Below are positions 44,388 to 53,622 of a stretch of DNA of 64,000 nucleotides, piece by piece. Position numbers and translations under genes: made by a program. Source of the DNA: Streptomyces sp. PH10-H1 (lineage in GTDB: Bacteria > Actinomycetota > Actinomycetes > Streptomycetales > Streptomycetaceae); the NCBI RefSeq assembly GCF_030063355.1, contig NZ_JASISZ010000013.1, positions 58,992-122,991 of the forward strand. The letters run 5' to 3'. Within the stretch, counting starts at the first letter, position 1, and every line of letters begins with the position of its first letter. The notes below the pieces were generated by a model. The model ran no database searches. It saw only the letters and a program-made list of their open reading frames with translations, and had not been told where the DNA came from.

Positions 44388-44570
44388 TTGTCTGCTACGG
44401 CGACCACCACCGCCACCAACGCACCCGCGGCCGCGGAGCGCACCCGGCTGGCCGACGACTTCGCCTCCGGTATCCAGGCCAGCCAGCTCATCGGCGCCGC
44501 CGCGGTCCTGGCCGGCGGACTCCTCGCGGCAGTCCTGCTGCGCAGGGCCGAGCGCTCGGAAGCGGCATAG
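44388..44570 (+). CDS. Small single-span membrane protein
   Basis: 60 residues from TTG with AAGGAG 8 nt upstream. An Ala/Thr-rich soluble start is followed by one helix (about 31-52: SQLIGAAAVLAGGLLAAVLLRR) and a charged tail. It lies 41 nt before tetR in the same direction, behind a palindromic candidate operator, so it may be co-regulated with it. No known family. Confidence 0.72.
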   Translation: MSATATTTATNAPAAAERTRLADDFASGIQASQLIGAAAVLAGGLLAAVLLRRAERSEAA

Positions 44571-44611
44571 CATCGGATACGAGCTCGATGACCCCGAAGG
44601 GAACGCCCACC

Positions 44612-45364
44612 ATGGCCGACGACAGCCGCGCGATCACGCCTGAGGCCAGCGTGTGGCTGCACGAGCGCCCGGCGGTCAAGCGCCGCAGTGAGCAGCCGGC
44701 CGGACTGGACCGCGACAAGATCGTCGCGACCGCCGTCCGGCTGCTCGACACCGACGGCCTCGCCAAGTTCTCTATGCGCAAGCTCGCCGCTGAGCTGGGT
44801 GTGACGGCGATGTCCGTCTACTGGTACGTCGACACCAAGGACGATCTGCTGGAGCGCGCCCTGGACGCGGTCAACGCCGAGATCGTGCTCCCGGCCGAGG
44901 AGCCGGACGCCGACTGGCGCGACGAGGTTCGCCAACTCGCCACCGGTTACCGCACGATGCTGGTCGCGCATCCCTGGGCGGGCCATCTGATCAACGAATT
45001 CCTCAACATCGGCCCGCACTCGATGGAGTTCTCGAACGCCGCGTTGCGCGCGGTGACCCGAGCCGGTCTCCCGCCCGAGCAGATGACGGGTGCGCTCGGC
45101 TGCGTCTTCCAGTACGTCTACGGCTACGGCACCACGGAGGGCCGGTGGGGCGAGCGGTTCCGCGCCAGCGGCCTGGACGAGGACGAGTTCTACGCCGACT
45201 GGGTCGGCGCGGTCGAGGACCGTCCCGAGTTCGCCCAGTCCACGGAGCTCCTCAAGCACCGCACGGTGACCGTCGCCGAGCAGCGCGATCGTGATTTCAC
45301 CTTCGGGCTGGACGTCGTGATCGCGGGCATCGACGCGATGCGGGTACGACTCGCGCAGGGGTGA
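44612..45364 (+). CDS. TetR/AcrR-family regulator
   Basis: 250 residues from ATG at 44612 (AAGGGA 9 nt upstream); an in-frame ATG at 44588 has no site. The helix-turn-helix (about 32-80) reads FSMRKLAAELGVTAMSVYWYVDTKDDLL, typical of TetR proteins with the TetR_C_1 ligand domain (about 90-245). The TGTAC-GAC-GTACA palindrome upstream is a plausible autoregulatory site. It might control the small membrane protein or the PPOX gene that follows at 36 nt; no exporter adjoins. Confidence 0.9.
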   Translation: MADDSRAITPEASVWLHERPAVKRRSEQPAGLDRDKIVATAVRLLDTDGLAKFSMRKLAAELGVTAMSVYWYVDTKDDLLERALDAVNAEIVLPAEEPDADWRDEVRQLATGYRTMLVAHPWAGHLINEFLNIGPHSMEFSNAALRAVTRAGLPPEQMTGALGCVFQYVYGYGTTEGRWGERFRASGLDEDEFYADWVGAVEDRPEFAQSTELLKHRTVTVAEQRDRDFTFGLDVVIAGIDAMRVRLAQG

Positions 45365-45400
45365 CGGGCCGGCGCAGCCCCTGCGCCGTAGGGTTTTGCC

Positions 45401-45864
<464 letters not shown>

Positions 45865-45865
<1 letters not shown>

Positions 45866-46026
45866 GCCCCGTCCGGGCGATCATGAACGGCCCCTTCGCC
45901 GCCTGGCACGGCACCTCGCGGCGTTGCCGAAAAGCCCACAGGAAACCACCCTGCGGGCATTCCGGCGCCTTGCGAGGCACGGCACCAGACGACGCCTGTA
46001 CCGCCCATGATCGCCCGGACAGGGCC
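45865..46026. mobile_element. 162-bp MITE-like foldback element
   Basis: Terminal inverted repeats of about 21 bp (GGCCCCGTCCGGGCGATCATG at the left; the same with CCC-T-GTCC on the complementary strand at the right end). A TA dinucleotide lies outside both ends (45863-45864, 46027-46028). The interior is itself imperfectly palindromic (CGCCTGGCACGGCACCTCGC against GCGAGGCACGGCACCAGACG). No coding capacity, so movement would need a transposase elsewhere. Confidence 0.75.
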
Positions 46027-46311
46027 TAAGCCCTGTCCGGCGCTCGAGGACGAACCGGCTGCCTGGCGTGCCCGGCGAACCAATCGCCGGACAGGCTGAA
46101 TTCAGCCTGTCCGGCGATTGAGGACAACGCGGCCGGAGGCAGCGCGCGCCCTCCCGCACCGCTCGGCCGGCGATGGGATCCGCGCGGCGGCCTCGGCCGT
46201 CCCCTGCTCCGGCCGTCGCACGGATCCCGATTCCTCCGGACACCGGCCCGCACCTCTCCGCTGTGCGCGCGGGCCGGCCGTCCGGAAGCCTGGGGAACCA
46301 CCCCTGGGGAG
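45866..46311. other. 446-bp repeat-filled intergenic region
   Basis: No gene. Holds the MITE-like element, then a CTGTCCGGCGCTCGAGGAC copy (46033-46051), the 40-bp palindrome (46081-46120) with a second CTGTCCGGCGATTGAGGAC copy on its right arm, and a G+C-rich spacer before the stop of the MFS fusion gene. Confidence 0.75.
46081..46120. repeat. Perfect 40-bp palindrome centred on GAATTC
   Basis: Each arm is CAATCGCCGGACAGGCTGAA; no mismatch and no loop. The right arm runs into TGTCCGGCGATTGAGGAC, an intergenic repeat motif also found at 56957-56974. Confidence 0.95.
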
Positions 46312-48765
46312 CTATCCCTCGGGGTGGTTGAGCTCGACGTCGAACTCCTCGGCCGCGCGGCCCCGGACGGTCAGCGCGGTGGCCAGCGGCGGGTAGCCGC
46401 TCGCGACGAGCGAGTACTCGCCGGCGTCGAGGTCGGTGAAGGCGTACGCGCCGTCGGAGCCGGTGGTGGTCGTACCGGCCACGTTCCCGGCCGCGTCGAC
46501 GAGGACGACCTTGGCGTCCGGCAGCGGCCGCCGGTCGGCGCCCGCCCGTACGATGCCCCGCACCTGCGTGCCGGGCTGCAGCGCGATCGCGACCCGGCAG
46601 GCGCCGGACCCGGTGACCTCCACGGGCAGCGCCGTCGGCCGGAACCCGGGCGCGTTCACGGAGACCGTGTAGTCGCCGCCGGGCAGCTCGGGGAAGGCGA
46701 ACTCGCCGCCGTCGCCGGTCTTCCCGGTGCCCAGCACCTCGCCGCGCACATCGGTGACGACGACCATCGCCTCGACGACCGTAGCCGTGTCCACCGCGTT
46801 CACCACCGTCCCGGTGAGCCCGCCGGTCCCGGCGAGCACCATGTCGTACGGGAGCGGCGCGTCGCCGACCAGCACGGTCGACGCCTGCGGCTGGTGGCCG
46901 TCGGCGGCCGCGATCAGGACGTACGAGCCCGAGCCGGGCGCGTCGAGCAGGTAGCGGCCGTCGGTACCGGTGACCGACTTGCCCAACTGCTGCCCCTGGA
47001 GCGAGATCAGCGTGACCTTGGCGAGGCTGACGGCCGTTCCGCCGTTGATCCTGACGGTGCCGTGGACGGGCGTGCCGCCGGGTGCCGGCGTGGTCGCGGG
47101 CGCGTCCAGCACGGGCGTGACGGATGCCACGGATGCCACGGACGGCACCTGGCCGGCGCCGGTGCCACCGATGCCGCTGGGAGCGGCCGCCGCGTCGGCG
47201 ACCTGCTGCACCTGCTGCAGGCCGCTGTTGGTCCTGAGCGCGACCTCCTTGACGAAGACCACCAGCAGGAAGGAGATGAACGCGAACGGTGCCGCGTACA
47301 GGAAGACATCGCCGATGCCGCGCCCGTACGAGCTTTCCACGACGGTTCTGACCGGGGCCGGGAGCTTGGCGATGTCCGGGATGCCGCCGCCGTCGCCGCC
47401 CTTGATGCCGAGCGCCGCGAGGCCGTCGGACACCAGGCCGGTGACGCGGCTGCCGAGGACGGCGCCGAGCGCCGAGACGCCGACCGCGCCGCCGAGGGAG
47501 CGGAAGAAGGTGACGAGCGAGCTGGCCGCGCCGAGATCCTCAGGCTTGACCTGGTTCTGCACGGCGAGCACGAGATTCTGCATCATCATGCCGATGCCGA
47601 GCCCCAGCAGCGCCATGTAGATGGCGACCTGCCAGTACGGGGTGTCGTAGCGCAGCAGGCCCAGCGTTCCGGCGCCCGCGGTCAGGAAGACCCCGCCGCC
47701 GACCAGGAACGCCTTCCAGTGTCCGGTCTTGGTGATGATCTGGCCCGAGACGGTCGAGGAGATGAACAGCCCCGCGATGAGCGGGATGGTCATCACGCCG
47801 GACATGGTCGGGGTCTTGCCGCGGGCCAGCTGGAAGTACTGGCTCAGGAACACGGTCCCGGCGAACATCGCGACACCGACGAAGAGGCTCGCGAACGAGG
47901 TGAGGGTGATCGTCTTGTTGCGGAACAGCCGCAGCGGGATGATCGGTTCTGCGGCCCTGGACTCGACGAACAGGAAGACCAGGCCGAGCAGGAACGCACC
48001 CGGCACCATCACATAAGTCTGCCACGATATCCAGGCGAAGTTGGTGCCGCCGAGCGAGACCCAGATCATCAGCAGGCTGACGGCCGCGGTGATGAAGAAC
48101 GCGCCCGACCAGTCGATCTTGACCTTCCGCTTGACCACGGGAAGGTGCAGCGTCTTCTGGAGCACGATGATCGCGATGATCGCGAACGGCACGCCGACGT
48201 AGAAGCACCAGCGCCAGCCGAGCCAGTCGGTGTCCACGATCACGCCGCCGACCAGCGGGCCGCCGACCGTCGCGACGGCGAAGACCGCGCCGAGGTAGCC
48301 GCTGTAACGGCCGCGCTCACGCGGGGAGATCATCGCCGCCATGATCACCTGGGTGAGGGCCGACAGACCGCCGGCGCCGACACCCTGGAGGACCCGGCAG
48401 GCGATCAGCATGCCGGGGCTCGTCGAGAATCCGGCGATGATCGAGCCGAGTACGTAGATGACCAGGGCTATCTGGATCAGCAGCTTCTTGCTGACCAGGT
48501 CGGACATCTTGCCCCAGAGCGGGGTGGTCGCGGTGACCGCGAGCAGGGAGCCGGTGACCACCCAGGTGTACGCGCTCTGGCCGCCGCCGATGTCCGCGAG
48601 GATGGTCGGCAGGGCGTTGGAGACGATCGTGGACGACAGGATCGCCACGAACAGTCCGAGCAGCAGCCCGGAGAGCGCCTCCATGATCTGCCGGTGCGAC
48701 ATGGGGGCCGCGTGCCCGCCGTGGGCTTCCGCCTCCCGCACACCGGCTGGTGTGGTTGTAGCCAT
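46312..48765 (-). CDS. DHA2-type MFS exporter fused to three carboxypeptidase-regulatory domains
   Basis: 817 residues from ATG at 48765 (GAGG 7 nt upstream; the ATG at 48771 directly abuts it). The N-terminal 560 residues form a 14-helix DHA2 drug/proton antiporter (SSTIVSNALPTILADIGG, GRYSGYLGAVFAVATVGGPLVGG). The C-terminal about 240 residues are three beta-sandwich repeats of the CarboxypepD_reg type: (GG)TPVHGTVRINGG, GGLTGTVVNAVD and TQVRGIVRAGADR, each closing with a GxYxL/V motif. It lies 11 nt after the MarR gene, indicating a drug-responsive operon. The domains' side of the membrane is not decided. Confidence 0.92.
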   Translation of the reverse strand: MATTTPAGVREAEAHGGHAAPMSHRQIMEALSGLLLGLFVAILSSTIVSNALPTILADIGGGQSAYTWVVTGSLLAVTATTPLWGKMSDLVSKKLLIQIALVIYVLGSIIAGFSTSPGMLIACRVLQGVGAGGLSALTQVIMAAMISPRERGRYSGYLGAVFAVATVGGPLVGGVIVDTDWLGWRWCFYVGVPFAIIAIIVLQKTLHLPVVKRKVKIDWSGAFFITAAVSLLMIWVSLGGTNFAWISWQTYVMVPGAFLLGLVFLFVESRAAEPIIPLRLFRNKTITLTSFASLFVGVAMFAGTVFLSQYFQLARGKTPTMSGVMTIPLIAGLFISSTVSGQIITKTGHWKAFLVGGGVFLTAGAGTLGLLRYDTPYWQVAIYMALLGLGIGMMMQNLVLAVQNQVKPEDLGAASSLVTFFRSLGGAVGVSALGAVLGSRVTGLVSDGLAALGIKGGDGGGIPDIAKLPAPVRTVVESSYGRGIGDVFLYAAPFAFISFLLVVFVKEVALRTNSGLQQVQQVADAAAAPSGIGGTGAGQVPSVASVASVTPVLDAPATTPAPGGTPVHGTVRINGGTAVSLAKVTLISLQGQQLGKSVTGTDGRYLLDAPGSGSYVLIAAADGHQPQASTVLVGDAPLPYDMVLAGTGGLTGTVVNAVDTATVVEAMVVVTDVRGEVLGTGKTGDGGEFAFPELPGGDYTVSVNAPGFRPTALPVEVTGSGACRVAIALQPGTQVRGIVRAGADRRPLPDAKVVLVDAAGNVAGTTTTGSDGAYAFTDLDAGEYSLVASGYPPLATALTVRGRAAEEFDVELNHPEG

Positions 48766-48776
48766 CGTCATCCTCT

Positions 48777-49247
48777 TCAATTCGCGTGTGTACGGGGTGG
48801 GTGGGCGTGAGCCCCGGTCCGGCAGTCGCCGAAACTCAGGCGCAGCCGGTCCAGCAGGCCGGTCAGCTGGTCGACGTCGTCGTCGGACCAATCACTCAGA
48901 TGGGCCGCCAGCACCTCTGCGGCACGGTCGGAAGAGGCGGCGAGCACCTTTTCGCCGTGCGGGTTCAGGCGCAGCAGCCGGGATCGTCTGTCCAGGGCGT
49001 CGGGAGTGCGGTCGATCCAGCCGCGCTCCACGAGATGCGCGACATGTCGGCTGGTGACCGACATGTCGACATCGAGGTACTCGGCCAGTCGGCTCATCCG
49101 CATCTCGCCGTGACGGCCGAGGATGGTGAGCGCCGCGACGGTCGCGGGCGGGGTCTCGGGCGGCAGCGCCCGGCCCACTTCCCTGCCGACGGCGATGACG
49201 ACGCGCAGCTGGCGTGCGAGCTCCGCGCAGTGCTCCTTCGTCGCCAC
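48777..49247 (-). CDS. MarR-family regulator
   Basis: 156 residues. Winged helix (about 30-115): PATVAALTILGRHGEMRMSRLAEYLDVDMSVTSRHVAHLVERGWIDRTPDALDRRSRLLRL, where DRRSRLLRL is the wing signature. It precedes the MFS fusion gene by 11 nt, a standard repressor-exporter pair in which ligand releases the regulator. Two TTGC-N5-GCAA dyads at 49279-49321 in its promoter are the likely binding sites. Confidence 0.92.
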   Translation of the reverse strand: MATKEHCAELARQLRVVIAVGREVGRALPPETPPATVAALTILGRHGEMRMSRLAEYLDVDMSVTSRHVAHLVERGWIDRTPDALDRRSRLLRLNPHGEKVLAASSDRAAEVLAAHLSDWSDDDVDQLTGLLDRLRLSFGDCRTGAHAHPPRTHAN

Positions 49248-49278
49248 AGCCCCGCCGTCCTCCCGCCCAGCTCAATTG

Positions 49279-49321
49279 GTTGCCTTGAGCAACTGTATGG
49301 GTGGTTAGTTGCTACAGGCAA
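49279..49321. promoter_or_regulatory. Two TTGC-N5-GCAA operator dyads before marR
   Basis: GTTGC-CTTGA-GCAAC (49279-49293) and TTGC-TACAG-GCAA (49309-49321) share half-sites and spacer length; centres are 29 bp apart. Position and form fit MarR autoregulation. Confidence 0.68.
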
Positions 49322-49445
49322 ATGTATTTGGGCCGGAACCGGTAAAGAGTCCCCAAAAGAACCGCCCGCCTCCGGTAAAGGACGGCGGGCGGTCCAGGGG
49401 GTGGTCTACGTGCGGCCTGGAGGCGAAGCGCGACGTAACCGCAGG

Positions 49446-49697
49446 TCAGGCGGACGCGGCTGTCAGCTTGTCCAGCTCCTCGACCGTCAGCTTCAGATCC
49501 GCCACCGCCGCCACCGCCGCCACCGCTGCCACCGCCGGCAGCTGCTCCAGGGAGCGCGCGCTGGCGATCGCGACGCCCGTCCGGTACTTGCCGGTCAGGA
49601 GGCCCGAGGCCAGCCCGTAGTACGGAACCGACGACAGGCCGTGCGAGGCGACGACCTCGGCCATCGCGCCCTCGTAGCCGTCGCGCTGGAAGGTATT
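49446..49697 (-). pseudogene. Aldo/keto reductase C-terminal relic
   Basis: Only pieces of an aldo/keto reductase remain: FQRDGYEGAMAEVVASHGLSS then VPYYGLASGLLTGKYR, followed directly by IASARSLEQLPA and DLKLTVEELDKLTAASA. The N-terminal about 190 residues are absent and about 50 more are missing at the junction near 49571. An [10 protein letters not shown] run from a GCC/ACC-type microsatellite lies between the last blocks. No start site for this piece is visible, so it is a decayed gene. The tail keeps the NADPH-binding SARSxEQL motif. Confidence 0.85.
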
Positions 49698-49821
49698 CCT
49701 GTGACCAGGGGGACGGCGGGCTCCGTGGCCGGCGGGGGGCGGGTCCGGGGTGGTCCGCGCGGCTCCCGCGGCCGTACCCGGGGGTGCCCGGGATTCCGCT
49801 TGTTCGCTAGGGTCGGGCAGC

Positions 49822-50010
49822 ATGTCGAACCCTGAGAACAACTACGACCCCGCCGGCGACACCCAGATGTTCCGCGCCTTCGTCGAGGAGCCGCAGCAAC
49901 AGCAGGTCCAGCAGGCCCGGACCGGCTCCAGCAGCCGGACGGGTCTGATCATCGGCATCGTCGTGGCCGTCCTGGTGATTGCCGGGGTCGTCGCGCTCGC
50001 GATGCGCTGA
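49822..50010 (+). CDS. Small single-span membrane protein
   Basis: 62 residues. A polar N-terminus with a Gln run (FVEEPQQQQVQQARTG) precedes one C-terminal helix (LIIGIVVAVLVIAGVVALAM), a tail-anchor-like layout ending in Arg. It faces the sigN cluster convergently. I do not recognise a function. Confidence 0.75.
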   Translation: MSNPENNYDPAGDTQMFRAFVEEPQQQQVQQARTGSSSRTGLIIGIVVAVLVIAGVVALAMR

Positions 50011-50087
50011 CAGCGGCCCGCCGCCCGCTCCCCTGTCCCTCATCCCGCACGTACTCCCGCGTCCCTCCCGCGTCCCTCCCGCGTCCC

Positions 50088-50852
50088 TCACGCAAGGGTG
50101 ACGTCCCGGGTTTCGATGTGCATGCCCAGCGGCACCCGCCAGGCGTCCACGCAGATTTCCCAGGTCTGAACCTTCGCGGTGCCGCCCGTCAGCGGCACCG
50201 GCACCGGCTTCGTGGTCTCGATCGTCGCCCAGTCGATGCCGAGGATGCCGATGATGTGGGTGCCGAACGTGACGCTGCCCGAAGTGGCCGCTCTGCCGCC
50301 GGAATTGGTGAAGGTGACCGTCACCTTCTCGCACCACCGATCCGCGGCCGGAGCGCGCTGCGGCGTGCTCACGGTCAGTCGCGCGGGAGCCGCGGGGGGA
50401 GTGGGGCCGGGCGGGGTGGTGCCCGGCGGTGCGGGCGCAGTCGAGCCCGTGCCCGGACGGGACCCACCGCTCCCGGGCGTGCCGGCGCTGCCGGGCGTGC
50501 TCCCCTGCGTCGATCCCCGTGTGGTTCCCGGGCCTGTGCCCGGAGTCGTGCCAGGGGTTTCCCCCGTCGTGCCCGGAGTCGATCCGGGAGTCGTTCCAGG
50601 TGCGGACGGGGCACCGCTGCCGGGGCCCGGTGGAGCCGGGCCGTCCAGCGGCACCATCACGACCGGACCGTCCGGCGGTACGTCCCCCGTCGCGCCGTCC
50701 TGCGAGGGACCGACCCCGCCGACCGCCACGTACCCGTCGTCGCCTGCCCTTCCGCAGCCGGCCGTCGTCATCGCCAGCAGCAGGCATACGCCGACCACCG
50801 GGACGCCGAGTGTCGCACTCCGTCGGCCAGACATCCGTGCTATCGCGACCAT
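50088..50852 (-). CDS. Putative lipoprotein with Thr/Gly/Pro-rich linker
   Basis: 254 residues. A signal peptide with a lipobox (MTTAGCGRAG) gives acylation at Cys33. A 110-residue Pro/Gly/Thr/Ser linker (PGTTPGSTPGTTGETPG) holds out a compact C-terminal domain (about 155-254) with two Cys (RWCEKVTVTF, WEICVDAW), which resembles a small Ig-like fold. It lies just downstream of sigN on the same strand. Ligand unknown. Confidence 0.75.
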   Translation of the reverse strand: MVAIARMSGRRSATLGVPVVGVCLLLAMTTAGCGRAGDDGYVAVGGVGPSQDGATGDVPPDGPVVMVPLDGPAPPGPGSGAPSAPGTTPGSTPGTTGETPGTTPGTGPGTTRGSTQGSTPGSAGTPGSGGSRPGTGSTAPAPPGTTPPGPTPPAAPARLTVSTPQRAPAADRWCEKVTVTFTNSGGRAATSGSVTFGTHIIGILGIDWATIETTKPVPVPLTGGTAKVQTWEICVDAWRVPLGMHIETRDVTLA

Positions 50853-50896
50853 CGCGCCAGTCTACTGACGGAACGTCAGCAGGTCACCGCACCGGT

Positions 50897-51727
50897 CTAT
50901 TCCGCTGTCAGGCCTTCCCGGAGCTGGGCGAGGGTGCGGGTGAGCAGCCGGGAGACGTGCATCTGGGAGATGCCGACCTCCTCGCCGATCTGCGACTGCG
51001 TCATGTTCGCGAAGAACCGCAGCATGATGATCTGGCGCTCACGCGGCGGCAGTTGAGCCAGCAGCGGCTTGAGCGATTCGCGGTACTCCACGCCTTCCAG
51101 CGCGGTGTCCTCGTAGCCGAGCCGGTCCGCGAGGGTGCCCTCGCCGCCGTCGTCCTCGGGCGGTGGTGAGTCCAGCGAGCTCGCGGTGTAGGCGTTGCCG
51201 ACCGCGAGGCCGTCGACCACGTCCTCCTCGGACACGCCCAGGCAGACGGCCAGTTCGGCCACCGTCGGCGACCGGTCCAGCTTCTGCGCGAGCTCGTCGC
51301 TCGCCTTGGTGAGCGCCAGCCGCAGCTCCTGGAGTCTCCGCGGTACCCGCACCGACCACGAGGTGTCGCGGAAGAACCGCTTCACCTCGCCGACGATGGT
51401 GGGCATCGCGAACGTCGGGAACTCCACGCCGCGGTTGCAGTCGAAGCGGTCGATCGCCTTGATCAGGCCGATCGTGCCCACTTGGACGATGTCTTCCATC
51501 GGCTCGTTGCGGCTGCGGAAGCGGGCTGCCGCGTACCGGACAAGTGGAAGATTCAGCTCGATGAGAGTGTCACGCACATAGGTACGTTCCGGGCTGTCCG
51601 GTTCCAGTTCCGCGAGGCGCAGAAACAGTGAACGGGACAGTGTGCGGGTGTCGATGGCTTCGCCGGTGCGTGCATCGATTGGTGCGCTGGTACGGCGCAC
51701 CTGAGGACTGCCCACCTGAACGGACAT
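50897..51727 (-). CDS. sigN: SigB/SigF-family sigma factor, SigN-like
   Basis: 276 residues from ATG at 51727 (AAGGGGG 5 nt upstream). Regions 2 ([37 protein letters not shown]), 3 and 4 ([37 protein letters not shown]) are complete and of the Bacillus SigB type. From memory, Streptomyces coelicolor carries sigF and sigN side by side with this order and SigN works in the basal aerial hyphae; the N-terminal MSVQVGSP supports SigN. No anti-sigma gene is next to it. Confidence 0.88.
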   Translation of the reverse strand: MSVQVGSPQVRRTSAPIDARTGEAIDTRTLSRSLFLRLAELEPDSPERTYVRDTLIELNLPLVRYAAARFRSRNEPMEDIVQVGTIGLIKAIDRFDCNRGVEFPTFAMPTIVGEVKRFFRDTSWSVRVPRRLQELRLALTKASDELAQKLDRSPTVAELAVCLGVSEEDVVDGLAVGNAYTASSLDSPPPEDDGGEGTLADRLGYEDTALEGVEYRESLKPLLAQLPPRERQIIMLRFFANMTQSQIGEEVGISQMHVSRLLTRTLAQLREGLTAE

Positions 51728-51895
51728 GCCACCCCCTTGAGGTCGCGGACGGGTGTCGCGAGCGACGGTTTGTTCCTCCACCTGAATACCGGAGGCCGGG
51801 TCGCGACAAACGCGGTTCCTGCAGAATGTCACATGTCGGCAACACGCTGTAGCGCCAAGTCGACATATCCCTGCAGGATGGTTCATCCCCAAGGG

Positions 51896-52723
51896 TTACG
51901 CTTCGAGCTGGTTTGCGGACCTCAGCCGGGCGAAGCTGCGGGACAGCAGCCGGGACACATGCATCTGCGAGACGCCCAGCTCCGCACTGATCTGGGACTG
52001 CGTCAGATTCCCGAAGTAGCGCAGCATCAGGATCCGCCGCTCCCGTTCCGGCAGCTGCACGAGCAGATGCCTGACCAGGTCGCGGTGCTCGACCCCCACC
52101 AGCGCCGGATCCTCGTACCCGAGCCGGTCCAGCAGCCCCGGCGCCCCGTCGCCCTCCTGGGCGGCCTCCAGCGACGTGGCGTGGTACGCCCGCCCCGCCT
52201 CCAGGCAGGCCAGCACCTCCTCCTCGGCCAGCTTCAGCCGCTCGGCGATCTCGCCGGTGGTCGGCGACCGCCCGTGCAGCACTGTCAGATCCTCGATCGC
52301 CCCGCTCACCTGCACCCACAGCTCGTGCAGCCGGCGCGGTACGTGGACGGTGCGCACGTTGTCCCTGAAGTAACGTTTGATCTCCCCCACCACGGTGGGC
52401 ATGGCGAAGGTCGGGAACTGAACTCCGCGCTCCGGATCGAACCGGTCGATCGCGTTGATCAGCCCGATGGTGCCCACCTGGACCACGTCCTCCATGGGCT
52501 CGTTACGGCTCCGGAAGCGGGCCGCCGCATAGCGCACCAGGGGCAGATTGACCTCGATCAGCGCGGCGCGCACGCGTACGTGTTCGGGCGTCCCGGGTTC
52601 GAGCCCGGAGATCTCCTCGAACAGCACCGTCGTCAGCGCGCGCGCCTCCGCGGCGTTGGTATTGGGCGTACTGGTCCTACTGCGGGCGAAAGTTGTTGAC
52701 GCGGTACGGGCCGACACGGACAC
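51896..52723 (-). CDS. sigF: SigB-family sporulation sigma factor, SigF-like
   Basis: 275 residues from GTG at 52723 (GGGG 5 nt upstream; ATGs at 52747 and 52735 are alternatives). Regions 2-4 are complete and close to the SigN-like neighbour, indicating an old duplication. The ending [17 protein letters not shown] matches the SigF C-terminus as I recall it. Streptomyces SigF is needed late in spore maturation and spore pigment formation. The sigN start lies 168 nt downstream. Confidence 0.88.
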   Translation of the reverse strand: MSVSARTASTTFARSRTSTPNTNAAEARALTTVLFEEISGLEPGTPEHVRVRAALIEVNLPLVRYAAARFRSRNEPMEDVVQVGTIGLINAIDRFDPERGVQFPTFAMPTVVGEIKRYFRDNVRTVHVPRRLHELWVQVSGAIEDLTVLHGRSPTTGEIAERLKLAEEEVLACLEAGRAYHATSLEAAQEGDGAPGLLDRLGYEDPALVGVEHRDLVRHLLVQLPERERRILMLRYFGNLTQSQISAELGVSQMHVSRLLSRSFARLRSANQLEA

Positions 52724-52847
52724 ACCACCCCTCATCGGTCCACTCATCCGGCAAAAGCGGTCATAGCATCACAATTCATGTGCACTGTACGCAAGCACCG
52801 AATAACGCCGTGTTGGGCGGCGAGTTGGCCTTGACCGGGCACGACAA

Positions 52848-52874
52848 AGCCCCCCGCCCGGTGGGCGAGGGGCT
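52848..52874 (-). terminator. Terminator of the Dabb gene
   Basis: AGCCCCCCGCCC pairs with GGGCGAGGGGCT (one mismatch, 3-nt loop); on the minus strand TTTGTCGT follows. Confidence 0.75.
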
Positions 52875-52965
52875 GCGCGACAAGCGGTGCGACCGGTCGT
52901 GGAACGGGCCCGGACCCGGCCGGGGGCCCATGGGGCGGCCGGGGCGGGCGGTCCGGCCGGAGCCG

Positions 52966-53259
52966 TCAGAAGGGGTAGTCGGCGATCACCCAGGTCGCGA
53001 ATTCACGCCACTGGCCCGCCGCCGCCTGGTGTGCGGGGTGTTCCAGGTACGTCTTCAGATCGGCGGCGTCCGCGACCGATGAGTTGATCGCGAAGTCGTA
53101 CGCGATCGGCCGGTCCGTGAAGTTCCAGCCGCATTCCCACGAGGTCAGCTCGGGGATCAGCGCCCCGAGTTCCTCGAACGCCTTCGCGCCGGCGACGACG
53201 CGGGGCTCGTCCCGGCCGACGCCGTCATTGAGCTTGAACAGGACCAGATGGCGGATCAC
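52966..53259 (-). CDS. Dabb-family (stress-responsive alpha/beta-barrel) protein
   Basis: 97 residues: MIRHLVLFKLNDG start, ELTSWECGWNF, YDFAINSSVADAADLKTYLEHPAHQAAAG and a W..IADYPF end, matching the dimeric ferredoxin-like Dabb fold, including the conserved HPxH-type segment near the end. Biochemical roles vary and none can be assigned. A terminator follows at 52848-52874. Confidence 0.9.
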   Translation of the reverse strand: MIRHLVLFKLNDGVGRDEPRVVAGAKAFEELGALIPELTSWECGWNFTDRPIAYDFAINSSVADAADLKTYLEHPAHQAAAGQWREFATWVIADYPF

Positions 53260-53287
53260 GCGGGACTCCTCACCGGCACCGCACCGA

Positions 53288-53452
53288 TCAGTTGACCAGC
53301 TGGTGCATGAACTCTCCGATGCCGCGGGCGGCGTTCGAAATGCCCTCGAACCCTACCTGCACAAGATCGGCGGCGCGCGCCGGCTGCGTGATGATCGTGT
53401 ACAGCACAAAGACCACGAGAATGTACATGGTGACCTTTTTCGCCTGCGCCAT
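53288..53452 (-). CDS. Very small single-span membrane protein (54 aa)
   Basis: Translated by hand: MAQAKKVTMYILVVFVLY, then TIITQPARAADLVQVGFEG, then ISNAARGIGEFMHQLVN. A helix near the N-terminus (about 8-22) with a possible signal-peptidase site at ARA|AD, then an amphipathic tail. GGGGAGG and AAGGGG lie just upstream of the ATG at 53452. It follows standard codon use and looks real despite its size. Function unknown. Confidence 0.75.
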   Translation of the reverse strand: MAQAKKVTMYILVVFVLYTIITQPARAADLVQVGFEGISNAARGIGEFMHQLVN

Positions 53453-53622
53453 ACCCCTTGCCTCCCCGGCAGCAGCGGCAGCCCTCTACCGGCTGACCTG
53501 AGCGTGCGATCGGTGGAGTCTATCCATCGAACGGCCTATTCAGCCGAACAGCCAACCGTTTAACCGGCGCTCAAGGGTGAAGATCCCCGGAATCCAGGCC
53601 GCTGACGGTCGGAAGCCGACGG

